DNA of 64,000 bases, from contig CAIIXF020000012.1 of assembly GCA_903813345.2 (NCBI GenBank), positions 9,816,432 through 9,880,431 of the forward strand, given 5' to 3'. Of the stretch, positions 23,101 through 34,470 are shown piece after piece (the stretch's first letter is position 1; each line of letters starts with the position of its first letter). Below the pieces are notes generated by a model. It had not been told where the DNA came from, made no database searches, and saw only the letters and a program-made list of their open reading frames with translations. Made by a program: the position numbers and the translations under genes. Origin of the DNA: Owenia fusiformis. Lineage: Eukaryota > Annelida > Polychaeta > Sabellida > Oweniidae.

Positions 23101-26100
23101 TCTAATTCTCCATAGATGCACGACCATGCTCTATTCAATCTGCAATTTGCATTGTTTTGAGTGACGTCACATCTCAGCTGCACATCTGGGGCTCTGTCCG
23201 GGGATAGCTGTTCTTTTTTACTCCATCCGTACGTAACTACTGTAACTTTTTAACTATGGCTGACTTCAAGTTTGCATACACCGTATAAAATCTAAAACGG
23301 GGAGTAAAATAGAACAGCCCAAACAAATTCTAAAATTTTTCCGGCCGACTTCAGAATCTTGACAGCATGCGTATTCTTCCTTCATGCCCGTTCCACAGAC
23401 ACGGCTTTTACTAATTTTTATGTTTGAATCGGAATAAATAATGATAGGCCATTCAATATGGTGAAATTCAGCACTCGTTGGACAGAATGTTAGTACAAAT
23501 GCACTCACCTTCGGTTCGTGCCTTGTACAACATTCTGTCCAACTCGTGCTGAATTTCACCATATTGAATGGCCTATCATTATTTATTCCTTAATCATAGC
23601 ATGAGGAACCGTAACAAGTCGGGAAATCAGAGCGTATCAGAGCTTATCAGAGCGTAACATTACTTTGGAGATCGTGATATTTTTGGAAAAGTAAACAAAA
23701 ATGACGGCGCTTTGCTCGCCGATTTAAAGCGTGGCATTCGCCGTTGGTGTGAACGTATGTAGCTTTAAAAATGTTTGGCGCTCTTGCCGAATATCCCGCT
23801 TTACTCCGAGCTTTTCTACGACCTATTACGACCCCGACGCTTTAATCAAACTTTGTTACGCTTTGGTGCCGCTTTACAAGCCGCTTTAAAGCGCCATCAA
23901 AGCGTCGTTGGTGTGAACGTAGCTTTAAGCTAAGTTCACACCTACGGCGCTTTGATGGCGCTTTAATGCGGCTTGCAAAGCCGCTTTGCACGTCGCATTA
24001 AAGCGCCATCAAAGCTCCGTTGGTGTGAACTTAGCTTAATCAGTATGGCTACTAGATTCAATGGCGTTTTAACTCATATTTCTCTAGTTAGCAGGATGCC
24101 CTCCAGGTGAACGCCAGTGTTCTCCACAAATTACGTTCAGGTACGGGCGCGTTGATTGCCCGACGTCTCCGAACACAAACATCGTCCAAGCATTTCCGGA
24201 TGCACATCGGGGTGTTGGAGATCAAGTGTCGTTCTTTAGTCGAGAGTTCGAATTCACGGAACGAGAGACGATTGCTATAGTAGGTGCCCACACCCTTGGT
24301 CGAGCACATACTGGCGCTTCTGGATTTGACGGTATGTTTGTTAAAATACTTATTTACTTATAATTTACGTTGGAGTTTGTGTGAGGGAAATGATACCAAA
24401 CCCACGTTATGCCTAGCCTACACACCCTTTTACCCAACTCTTTAAATTGCAAATCAAACTACTGTATTCTTCAGTATCGGAGGCTAAATAAATACAGTCA
24501 GTCACTATTACATATTAGGAAGTTTAAGCTTACAATGTTTTTCACAACCTAAACGTGAACGGAAAATATTTAAGCGATGGATTTGTATGGGCGATTGGTC
24601 ATACGTATAGGTTGGCGTTTCGATTTTATATGCAAGCTAAAACTCCCTTTTGTCAACACAATTGTCAATTCCACCACTTTGTACGTCGATTTTAATGTGA
24701 GTGAAACGTTTATGGCAATGACACAACGGGGAATTTCAACTATACGTTGATGTCCATGTTTTCTACATAGGCCGATGGGTGTCCAATCCAGATGCTCTTG
24801 ACCATACGTTCTATCGTTTTATGATGGAGGGTGACAGATTGTGGGTAAGCAGTGAACCATTGAATATTAAACCACCTAAACGTTGTTCCATTCACCAACT
24901 TTTTTAGATCTTATTTTCTGTGAACAATTATGTCACCTCTAGAAGTATTGACATGTTCCAAACCAAAGTCTCCCAACCTTTTGTGGACGGAGTTCGGCGT
25001 CTGTAACAAAGAGCATGTGGTGACATTTTGTATGTATATCACTTGTTATGTATATGTGCGAGACTAATAAAACGTTTTACTACTTCTACCATATTTTCCC
25101 AACCGACACTGATTCTGAGTATAAAAACAGAGGACGTTTTTCTTATTCTATTCTTCCGTATGACGAGAAACATGTAAAATAGAGTAAAACTTGTATATCT
25201 AAACTCCTCTCTATTCTCAATACCTCTCGATGTGAACACTTCTTAGCTTCCATTTTAATCTACCTCTGAGACTTTAGGTCAAAAACCAAAAGTGTAAACC
25301 ATTCTGGCACTTTTTAGTTTTTACTGGTCCCTGTGGAGTACAAATTAGATAGGTTCTAGATGCACTTTACTGATTCTAGGCCCAAGTCGACAACACACCA
25401 GGAGGAACATCTAGGCGTTATCAGTGGGAAGCAAACGCTGGGCTAGATGACGGTGATTATCCATTGAATAAAACTAATATTCTAGGTCTTTCCGATAACC
25501 AGAATGCGTCCCACCCATTAAGCTGATAGCATTTGTTGGGAGTATGGCCTACTTAATAAGATTGCAGTTCAAGTAGACCTTGTTCTTAACTATTAGATAA
25601 ATAAGAAAATCTAATGTTATTGGTTACTTGGTTGGAAAGGAAAAAGACGTGGCCATTTCTTTTTTGTTAATATAAATGTTGCTTTAATTACAATGAAAAA
25701 GCGTATCATTACAGATCCTACATCTCCTTTTCATAAAAGGCAATAAAGATAGACAAATATTAGTGACCAGAAACAATTTAAGTATTGTACTACGATAGTT
25801 TGTCTCGGCCTAAATACAAATTACATACATCATCTACATTGTTGTTATACACATATATTTTTCATTTCTTTGTAGTTATGATGTTAAATGCTGATATTGG
25901 AATGTTCCTCGACATTCAACCCGATGCGGAGGGTGTCGCATCGTGCGGGTATTTTGACTGCCCTCTATCATCCACCGAGGGAATAGTAGCAGAATATGCT
26001 CAAAGTAACCCTGTGTGGATTGCTGATTTTGGTGCTGCATTCAACAAGATGATCGAAAACAAACAAAATGCACTTGTTGAGCCAAGTGCTGTTCTTTTCA

Positions 26101-26105
26101 TGTAA
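20146..26105 (+). CDS. Secreted plant-type heme peroxidase (7 exons)
   Basis: Exons 20146-20300, 20747-20814, 21039-21154, 24088-24331, 24771-24844, 25380-25452 and 25876-26105. All have GT-AG borders and compatible phases, giving 319 aa. Signal peptide at residues 1-17 (MLAGLFFLGLVFHTSYC). The distal heme site is R52-L-A-F-H56-D-C. The proximal site is VGAHTLGRAH with H181, with Trp197 16 residues further on and Asp250 in LNADIGMF. This is the plant/fungal/bacterial peroxidase superfamily, which uses H2O2 to oxidise small substrates. Class I enzymes (ascorbate peroxidase) share the proximal Trp spacing; the Phe-His distal pair is as in classes II and III. Related genes are known in some invertebrates (for example Hydra). 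Substrate unknown. The exon 6 donor (GTGATT) is the weakest call. Confidence 0.88.
22203..23938. mobile_element. Nested AAAGC-rich foldback element in peroxidase intron 3
   Basis: The left end (AACGTTCACACCAACGGCG at about 22208) is mirrored at 23733-23768 and again at 23895-23935. 22203-22350 pairs with 23769-23935. The interior is saturated with AAAGC and GCTTT words. The layout suggests one foldback element disrupted by, or rearranged with, a second copy, plus the separate hairpin at 23431-23589. No transposase frame. Confidence 0.65.
23431..23589. repeat. Long near-perfect hairpin
   Basis: Arms 23431-23504 and about 23518-23589 are inverted copies with only a few mismatches around a loop of roughly 13 nt. 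The outer 43 bp of stem, from GGAATAAATAATGATAGGCC inward, are perfect. It lies inside the intron 3 foldback element and would form a strong RNA stem in the pre-mRNA. Confidence 0.85.
23934..24038. mobile_element. About 105-bp palindromic MITE
   Basis: TAAGCTAAGTTCACACC at the left is mirrored by GGTGTGAACTTAGCTTA at the right. Almost the whole element folds back on itself. It uses the same GTTCACACC/CGCTTT vocabulary as its larger neighbour and abuts it, ending 50 bp before exon 4 of the peroxidase gene. Confidence 0.75.
24521..24644. mobile_element. 124-bp MITE in peroxidase intron 4
   Basis: Sister copy of the insert in the FREP pseudogene (5265-5387), with ends AGTTTAAGCTT and AGCTAAAACT. 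The two copies are close in sequence over their whole length. Confidence 0.75.
24983..25042. repeat. Short interspersed GTGGTGACATTT repeat
   Basis: A stretch containing GGCGTCTGTAACAAAGAGCA and GTGGTGACATTTTGTATGT recurs at 41412-41492 (RNF10 intron 8). It recurs more weakly near 56215-56290 (intron 15) and 54835-54890 (intron 12). No ends were defined. Confidence 0.5.
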
Positions 26106-26483
26106 ATTGCGATTGATTGTAAACCCGGTGCTGTAAATGGACTTAAAGTAGCTTACAAAGCGCGCTCATCCAAATATCCATATTACATTTTAATATGAAA
26201 AATATATTATAACATTCTGACATTTCAAATTGTTTTTAATTAAGTGTATATTTCTGGAGCCATACAGCCTGTTTTAACTGTACAGGGTAACTCAAAAGCC
26301 ATGTTTCACCAAAACTTGAATAATATCTTTAAACCCATGCCCTGTTTTTGGTGTAGCATATACATGGGAATGGAATATCTAGAAATTGGAACCTTTTTGG
26401 CAGAACCACGTGCGTTCCACTTACACAGGTTTTAATATGCTCTATTTGTGTGATAAAATTGCCCCAACCAAACATTGCCGGTG
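26106..26483. other. 3' flank of the peroxidase gene
   Basis: Follows the peroxidase stop codon. No frame with a recognisable domain and no clear repeat before the MITE at 26484. Confidence 0.45.
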
Positions 26484-26731
26484 TAAAAGGGAAGGAGGTC
26501 CTATCAAATTATGGTCCTACTCTCCATTAATTTATATGATGACCTAAATACAGCTCTTTCCCTCATTATCTTATACGCAATCAGGGCCAGTAAGTGCCAT
26601 TGAGAAAGGGGACCATAATCCCTGGGGGGACCATCATTTCTAAGATAATGAAGGAAAGAGTTGTATTTTGTTCACAATTTAAATCAATGGAGAGTAGGAC
26701 CGCAATTTGATAGGACCTCTTGCCCTTTTTA
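26484..26731. mobile_element. 248-bp MITE with long TIRs
   Basis: TAAAAGGGAAGGAGGTCCTA at the left is mirrored by TAGGACCTCTTGCCCTTTTTA at the right, and the arms extend about 90 bp each. The centre contains GGGGACCATAATCCC. A truncated relative sits at 14513-14685. Confidence 0.8.
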
Positions 26732-29102
26732 TTCGAAAATTTAGCAACTAATTTTACCTTCATAAAGACATAAACATGTTCAACAGAATCAAATAATTAT
26801 ATACCAAACTATTTATTTTATATAATTATAATATACATTTATGTAACTGCATATTAGCTCATCCAGGAACAATACTAAAATAAAATCCTGAGATATCGAA
26901 AATCAACCAAGAAAATAAAAATTCCACTATTATACTGGAATGATAAAATTAACAAACTAAAACAGTCGTTATACTGATCTCCCCAATAAGCTCAGGGTTT
27001 TAAGTTTAAAGTTTTAACCCTAACGAATACTCTGTAACTTTGGTTCATTTGATTAATATTCATTTATACACACTACCCTACCTCGATCGCGCATGCGCGA
27101 ATCTTTTGGCTTTCAAACATGTCGCTTTTGAGTATATCGACTGCTTAGTCAAAAGGTTAATACGTTTGGTGCTCGGAGTGAGTCAATATTGCTATTCGCT
27201 ACACTTCAGTGGTGCAATAGTGAAGTCCATGTTCCAAGTTATATGATAGTTGAAGAAATAATGTAAATAATATCGTTTTAAATTTTAAAATATTTGATAC
27301 GTCATAGTACACGGTACACAGCTGCAAAAGTTGATCAATACAGGGTACAAGGAATGTAAATTGTTCAATAGTACAGGGAGCGAGAAAGTAAGCTGATTAT
27401 ACAGACATACTATGTCCCGACCTCATGTACATTTACGTTGCAAACAGTGAAAGTAATGCTAAAAAGGCCGCCCGTTGATGCTTTGAGGTGTCATCAATTG
27501 TTATTTAATCCAAATAAAGTAAACATTATAGATTGTAGATTAGACACGGGCTTTGTAGATTTAGACACGGGCTTTCAAGTCGTATGCATTTTAGTCATTT
27601 AATTAACAAGAACGCTAGATTATACGTGTTACTAGGGTATCAAATTGATATAACGAAATTAAATATCAACACGTTAATGATAAATGACTATCCGCTATCA
27701 GTATTAATGACTATTTGCTACTCAGAATAATCAAAATTGCCTGAACTACATATGAAGAATCTTTCTATAGAACCCCTTGAATGGTCTAATTCACTACCGT
27801 CCTAAAAACCCGACCATTCAAAATGTTTTGTTCAAATTCACAAAAATACAGTTGACTAACATACTAGAAAACGTATCCACCTATAACACGATGACACGCA
27901 GTTTAAATAACAGTTAACTGTTTTTTTGTTACATATCAATGTAACATTTTCGAAGGGAAACTTACATGCTCCCTGTACGTTGATAGATTTACTGAAATGT
28001 ATCGTGTATTGCATTTGGTTTTGCTTCACTGCGCCCACTATTATCTATCTTTGCCTATAGTGGTTTTTTGCCAACAATATTCTACACACTCCTTGATGAA
28101 TCAATTCTATGTCTGGTAGAACACTAGAAATAAATGTAAAATGTATTTTACGTTCAGAAATATGGAATTAAACCCACGTCCTCCATTTGCAACTAAGCTG
28201 TACCCTGTTTCCCTTTTAAACGTGGTCACGTGGTAGGGTAGTGTGTTATACCCATTCAGCGTTCGATTTCCAGAACGTTTACATTATGCGTCGACTATTT
28301 AAATTGGCAGATTTGGATGTGGAATAAGTTTATGCATTTTCATATATCCAACATCTGTCATCAGTAGCCTACATGTATTAGATTACTAAAGTGTTGAAAC
28401 CTTATTGATTTTAAAAAGGAAATTGCATGACATCACTAATATGAAACATTCTTGTATGCCCAATATTCGATACATGATAGGACACAATAGACCTGATTTT
28501 TCTAAAATTCTTTCAACAGAAGACAAACTGTGTTTTTCTTCCAAACAATATAGTCTGGGATCCAATGTACTAAATGTGAGTGGTTAGCTACATGATAATA
28601 CCGTAGCTCTAATTATTGTAGTAAAACATATGTAAAAATAGTGCAAAACTATTATATGAAGCATCACTATAAAATATACCCTGAGCAGAGTCTAGTTAAA
28701 CTACAAGACGAAGCTCTCTTTTAAGAAGTGAAGTCAAACGAATGCAAAGGGTATATAAAATATAATATTTCAAAATCATAATGTACATCAATTTGTCAAT
28801 TTGTTTGCATATCACATGGTAAAAATGAAATATGTACAATTTGGAAAAAGTAAATGCCTAAATATAAAATTAAAGGTATGTTAAATGTATGTTAATCATC
28901 CCTTTTGTCCTTCACTTTTATCTAGGATTATTTTTAGATTTTAGCACATATTGGCAATCTTTAAGAAAAAAAATTCTGGGCAATGTAGTCCTTTTTAACA
29001 ATGATCCAATAAGCAAATAATTAACATGTAGAGCCCCATAGACAGTTCACTGTATTCTGACTTTTCTGATGAGACATTATCCTGTAACATTACCTTCACA
29101 TG
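26732..29102. other. Gene-free interval
   Basis: About 2.4 kb of AT-rich DNA between the peroxidase and the PRR11-like gene. No exon with plausible splice sites, RNA gene or repeat end was recognised. Confidence 0.45.
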
Positions 29103-29281
29103 TACAGTAAAATCTGTCTCGGTGGAACACCTTTGGTACCTCTAAAAGTGTTACACTTGGGAGGTGTTCCACTTTAAGAGGTTCATTTAACATTAAGCCA
29201 ATTGGTCTTGAGACTTTGAAGTGTTCAACTAACAGAGGTGTTCCTCTTATAGAGGTGTTCCATTTTACAGGTTTCACTGTA
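29103..29281. mobile_element. 179-bp MITE with TACAGT ends
   Basis: TACAGTAAAATCTGT at the left is mirrored by ACAGGTTTCACTGTA at the right; GGTGGAACACC and GGTGTTCC words continue the inverted arms. TA borders fit a Tc1/mariner-type target. It ends 80 bp beyond the stop of the PRR11-like gene, so may be in its 3' UTR. Confidence 0.65.
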
Positions 29282-29360
29282 TTTGATTACATTCTGTACG
29301 TAAATCTAGTGTTTCCACTTTGAAATAAAATAAAACACCAACAATCCAAGTATCCTATCC

Positions 29361-32300
29361 CTATGGACTAAAATCACCAGGACTGTAAGCCAGTGGACTT
29401 AAAACACTGTTATTCCTACTAGAGCTAGGACCTGGACTTGGGGTTCTTATATTTCTGAACTTTTGGTGCATGATCTTTAGGAATGACCTCATCAATGGTT
29501 CCTCGTGATCAAACCCACTTATATTCAGCGACCCATCTAGACTTCCTCTCGGAGTGGATTTTTGTTTTATTGGCGTACCACCAGGAGACCTGGAAACAAG
29601 CGTATCATTAATATGAATTCAAAATAAAGGAATGTTTCCAATATCATTTTAGTCATTCTGTAGTACTTTTAAGCTGAGTGTAAAACAGGGATCAATGAAC
29701 TCGTATAGACGCAATTTGCATTGGAGGGAAAATGTCACTGTGAAATGTAATTAATCCCCCTTATGAAATATGGAAATTGACCCCTTCTCTCACAACTAAC
29801 AAACAATCAATAAGACAATGTTTCCAAAATTGCTTTTGACAAGGTTCCACTGTTTATAGTTTACCATGTTCTTACCTCAGAGCTGTTGTTGATTTGAGAC
29901 GTTTCAAAGGATTTGATTGGAGTATTTCTGAATGGACACTTGCTCTTGTACTTGGACCACTACATACTCTGGAAAGGATGTATAATATTTAGTCATATAT
30001 GTTTATGTCCTTGTAGCCTACTGGTGCTATGTTCTCTAGTTTTTGGAGAGTGGCACAAACACCAAAAAGTCTACATTTCAAGTAGTTCAAACTATCAGCA
30101 TTTGGTGAAGCATTTCACTTAAAATTTGACATTTAATTGCATTGTGATAACATTACACATTCTTGTAACTAACTTCTCACGAAAAAATAATACTTTTCTA
30201 GTACTTTTAAAGTTTTTAAAGATACTATTGTAATTTTATAATCTATTGCACTCACTGTAAAGGTTTGCTGCCTTTTGCTGCTGGGGTGGATGTCTGAAAC
30301 ATTAATCAGTAAGATAACTCTGAATAATTTGTTTAACAAGGCATTAACATGCAAAATGTTACCACCTGCCATTTGTTACAGATCTAGACTGCCAAACACC
30401 AACCGCTTAACATTGGGCACAAAAAAGTTGGAGACTATAACAATATGTCAACACTTCTGGAGGTGACATAAAAATGATCCTTACATTATTTTTGCAAACT
30501 CGTTTCGAAAATCCAAATTATATATTAACCCCTCCTAGGACAATAATATAGAACAAAATGAATTCATACAAAAAAAGGAACATTTGTGATGACAAGACAG
30601 GATATTTACAATGGCAATTATATTGCACCTACCATAATGTTCTTGTTATCTTTCAAAGGTGTCACCGCTACAGGCAAAGGTGGGGGCGGTGGAGGGGGTG
30701 GCGCGAGACCCCTTGGGGGTAAGGCTGGAGGTGGAGGAGGAATTCTGGTTTTAGATTTCTGTTTCTTTGGCCTGGACTTGCCCACACTTTTAATGGAAGT
30801 TTGTGATGTGGTTCTCTTTGCTGCTAAGCGTTTTGAAAAGCGGGTTCCTTTAGATTCTGGAAAATTGATTTTTATATTTATTTTATTCAAATGAGTACCA
30901 TGAACATATGTTAAATGGACTTTATTAATCTATTAAATAAAAAAAAAACTTAGCTTGCAGTCCAAATTGGCAAATTACTAAAATTTTAGATCATATTATT
31001 CAAACCAATAATTGACCTCAGTGCATCGTTGACTTCCACTTACCCTGTGCATAGTTGACTTCCACTTACCCTGTGCATAGTTGAATTCCACTTACCCTGT
31101 GCATAGTTGACTTCCACTTACCCTGTGCATAGTTGACTTCCACTTACCCTGTGCATAGTTGAATTCCACTTACCCTGTGCATAGTTGACTTCCACTTACC
31201 CTGTGCATAGTTGACTTCCACTTACCCTGTGCATAGTTGAATTCCACTAACCCAGTGCATGGTTGACTTCCACTTACCCTGTGCATAGTTGACTTCCATT
31301 TACCCTGTGCATAGTTGACCTCCACTAACCCAGTGCATAGTTGACTTCAACTAACCCAGTGCATATTTGACTTCCACTTGCCCTGTGCATATTTTACTTC
31401 CACTTGCCCTGTGCATAGTTGACCTCCACTAGCCCAGTGCATAGTTGACTTCCACTAACCCTGTGCATAGTTAACTTCCACTTACCCTGTGCATATTTAA
31501 TTTCCACTTACCCTGTGCATAGTTGAATGCCTTCACCATATTTTCTTTTAAATCATCCAGTTTTTCTATTGTTTCTTGCTCAGTGACTTTATTGCCTTCA
31601 TAACTCTCTCCTTGTACACTTGACAGAAACTTTGCCTGAAAAAAATCAACAGATTTTACTGGTCTCCACATTCAATATATGGATCTTTTTAAACATATGT
31701 AATCCTCTACAGTGTATATCTATTATCTATGTAATGAGATCTAAGATTGGAACATTTACCAAGTAGTACACTGTTGGAGTAATACACCAGAATATGAATA
31801 TTTCTATTTCATTTTGCAGGGATTCTCTTGGAAAAGTGCTCAAAGATGTTATTGAATTATATATTTTGAGATGGATTCCAATTTTTGAAATAACAAAGTT
31901 ATTTCCATTGGGGAGGAAGGGGGGTTCAAACACTTCAAACCACAATAAAATTAACTTTTTTCTTAGAAAATTGGACACCATCATTTATTAATTTATCTCA
32001 CATATTTGAAATGATATTTAGGATTTATAATTCTCACCTTGATGAATGACATGACACCTGCATTTTCTATATCTTCTTGCTTCTTCTTCTCAAGAAGTTT
32101 CTTGTATACAGATGGGTTCTTGTCAAGGTGGGACATGAGTTGCTGTAAAAATATGAACAGAACATTTATTGCTAATTTGAGAACAATAATTTTTAAAACA
32201 TATTTGAGTATAAATAACAGACTTGCATATCTTATCAATTACTGTTTTCGCATATCTTTGCTTGTTGTTTTTCAATAAACCCAACAATGAGATTATTAGA

Positions 32301-32723
32301 GAAAAGATTATCAGATTAACATTTGGAAGGAGGGAGTAAAATCATTGAAAAATTAATCATTGGCTTACGTTACATTTTTAAGGAATGGACAACACAGATT
32401 AATAATGACAACTCAGATAAATACTGACTTAAAATATCTGCTTGAAGTATTACATAGCCCCTCTTAGAGTCTGAAATTCCCCAAATTATCCTCATAGGCC
32501 CTAAAAATATTAAATAGCATACCATAAGTGCCTTTTCTGTCTCTGATGCTCCTTGTTGGTTGAACTGCTCTTCTGTAAGTTGTGAGCAATATGCCGATCC
32601 CATCATAGTAGGAGCATCAAATTCATCCATGTTTTCTATATGGGGACTTTGTTCAGTTTCTTGAAGAGCCATACTGTTTACTTCCTTCTGATATTGTTTC
32701 CACTTCCACTGAGATCTAGATTT
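29361..32723 (-). CDS. Proline-rich protein, PRR11-like
   Basis: Minus-strand exons 32523-32723, 32038-32142, 31512-31635, 30633-30856, 30256-30293, 29876-29968 and 29361-29589, all with consistent GT-AG borders and phases. From the in-frame ATG in the first exon (strong context, MALQETEQSP) the protein is about 320 aa. Order: acidic N-terminus, a helical charged segment (LMSHLDKNPSVYKKLLEKKK), a basic stretch, two proline runs, then LRSPGGTPI and KFRNIRTPSPGPSS. The RSPGGTP plus KFR..R(S/T)P ending is shared by vertebrate PRR11 (a cell-cycle protein) and by MTFR-type proteins; PRR11 fits the overall order best. The first listed exon is open upstream of the ATG, and a GTAAGT donor near 34750 suggests a 5' non-coding exon. 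Function not shown. Confidence 0.6.
31017..31525. repeat. 26-bp minisatellite built from a splice donor
   Basis: About 20 tandem copies of a 26-bp unit, on the minus strand CACAGGGTAAGTGGAA plus TCAACTATG. The rightmost unit is the real end of the exon 31512-31635 with its 5' splice site; the rest lie in the following intron. About ten units keep CAGGGTAAGTGG exactly. The left eight show a three-unit (78-bp) higher-order pattern, marked by GAATT versus GACTT. Confidence 0.92.
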
Positions 32724-33173
32724 CTAAAAAATAATTACAATGTACAGTCTTAGAGTCTGAATCTGTGATTGATCAAAATGATTTACTTTTCTCCTACTTA
32801 ATTTTGCAGCCATTCTAATTTGGCAGATCTGCCAAATTATAAAGTTCGCAAAATTAAGTAGCAACAAAATTTCTCTAATTTTGGTACATTGTACATTGTA
32901 ATATTGCAAGTCTGCCAAATTAAAAAGCTGCCAAATGTTCAAAATAGCAAACTGCCAAAATAAGTATCACCAAATTAAGTAGAAGTACAGTATAAGGTTA
33001 TGTAACATGTAATATGTGGAGACACATAACGACCGTAGATCCCTGTGAATCCAGTGAGTCATATAACAAACTTCACAGAAATGTATCCAAAAAGAATTTA
33101 GCCACTCATGGTCCATTCATTGATATTATCAATCAAATAACAATCTACAGCAGTTTCAGGAACATGCTACATA
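32724..33173. other. Intronic or 5' flanking DNA of the PRR11-like gene
   Basis: No exon recognised. 32810-32990 is rich in words such as CTGCCAAATT and AAATTAAGTAG, in partly inverted orientation, suggesting a worn foldback repeat. Confidence 0.4.
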
Positions 33174-33781
33174 TTGCAAGACTTATGCCTGGCACAACTG
33201 TCACCAAGTTATTCAGTGTTTTTAAGTTTCGCAAGGATCCTGCCATGACCGTGGTAGTGTTATCATGAAAACCTTAGGATTTCTCAACTGTTTCCAAAAC
33301 TTAAACTCCAATGAAATAATTCAATTTTTATTAATTGGAGACAGAAATCTTACAGTAATGGAGAATGAACAAATTATTCAAATAGTTAGCCATTACATCT
33401 GTTTAGCTCTTTATATTTTAGATTAAACAACCCCCCCCCCCCCCCTCCCTAAGCCTCTAACATTTCTCACCATCTATATTATGGACCTAATCTATTGTAT
33501 TTCCATTATTTCCAGTTTGATGTTTTGTATATTGCCAACAATGTTGAAAAACGTAGGCAATAATATTGTATTGTATTTTGTATTATTTATAATGAATAAA
33601 TAGAATAAATGAGAAATTAAAAAAGCCTGGTATAACCATGACAACGCTATATTATATTGCAAGGTCTGTCATGACCGTGTTATGGTAAAGCCTTTGGCAA
33701 TGGTTGAAAGGCCTGTCATGACCATGATAATAACAATTAATAATAACGTGGTGACTGTTGTGCCAGGCATAAGTCTTGCAA
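33174..33781. mobile_element. 608-bp foldback element
   Basis: TTGCAAGACTTATGCCTGGC (33174 on) is mirrored by GCCAGGCATAAGTCTTGCAA (ending 33781). The inverted match is 32 bp with one mismatch, and CATGACCGTG words inside are also inverted. It includes a poly-C run at 33430-33446. No transposase frame. Confidence 0.7.
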
Positions 33782-33859
33782 CAGATAGGGTCTCGTTTCA
33801 GGAGTATTTAAACTATATAAAGTTTGGCAGACTCAGCTAGCCCCCCCCCCCATTGCCTG

Positions 33860-33960
33860 AAACAGAAGAGTGTTAGACTTGAGAGCAGAGGGTGCTGGAG
33901 TTGATTCCCGCACGGGGCATTGAATTAATCACAACCGCTTTCAGGTGTAGTATCTGGCTT
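33860..33960 (+). repeat. Possible tRNA-derived SINE fragment
   Basis: GACTTGAGAGCAGAGGGTGC followed by GAGTTGATTCCCGCACGGG resembles the anticodon-to-T-arm part and the B box of tRNA-derived SINEs. The A-box side is replaced by a C run. Only a partial, degenerate match. Confidence 0.4.
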
Positions 33961-34190
33961 GTTACACTACAAATGGGCGATCTCATGGTATGAAATAATT
34001 TGATGAAAATGTGTAATATGGTATCCGCGTCAAAAGTCCATTCGTTTTTTTCGGAGTTCGTTTTTTTGCTGTACCGGCAATCACTTCTTCGAAGTTTTCC
34101 TACAAAAATACTTTTGCTTGACTATAATCAGCTTTGCATGTCACGCAAAAATAACTAGTCTAGCATGACTTCAAATTTTACAGCAAATGC

Positions 34191-34470
34191 TAGTTCAACA
34201 AGTTAAACCTAGTCTGGGCCTTATTTATTATCTGACATATCTTGTGGCCCGCCCTAGGTTTAACTTCCGTGCCTATTCAGCCCTTGATGCAAAAAAATTT
34301 AATGGTGACCTATGGTTCCGCATGAAATTCGATGCGCGTTTAATTAATAACTGATGGTGGGAATTTGCAACAAACGAAAGCATAGCACGGAAGTTAAACC
34401 CAACCACGGCAACACGAACATTCAGATTAAAAAATGAAAGCCGTGGTATTGGGTTTAACTTGTTGAACTA
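34191..34470. mobile_element. 280-bp MITE with 9-bp target-site duplication
   Basis: Ends TAGTTCAACAAGTTAAACC and GGTTTAACTTGTTGAACTA are perfect inverted repeats. The flanks are AGCAAATGC on both sides (34182-34190 and 34471-34479), a perfect 9-bp duplication. A second inverted pair (GGTTTAACTTCCGTGC with GCACGGAAGTTAAACC) lies inside. A 9-bp duplication fits Mutator-like or Merlin-like transposases. Confidence 0.85.

Noticed and set aside
24088-24309. Minus-strand frame of 73 codons
   Set aside because: Antisense of peroxidase exon 4, which carries the proximal heme motif on the plus strand.
26244-26435. Extra peroxidase exon or small gene after 26105
   Set aside because: The peroxidase ends with a stop after a normal family C-terminus; the later frame has no splice acceptor logic or domain.
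30586-30894. Plus-strand glycine-rich frame
   Set aside because: Antisense of the proline runs of the PRR11-like exon 30633-30856, whose splice sites and phase fit on the minus strand.
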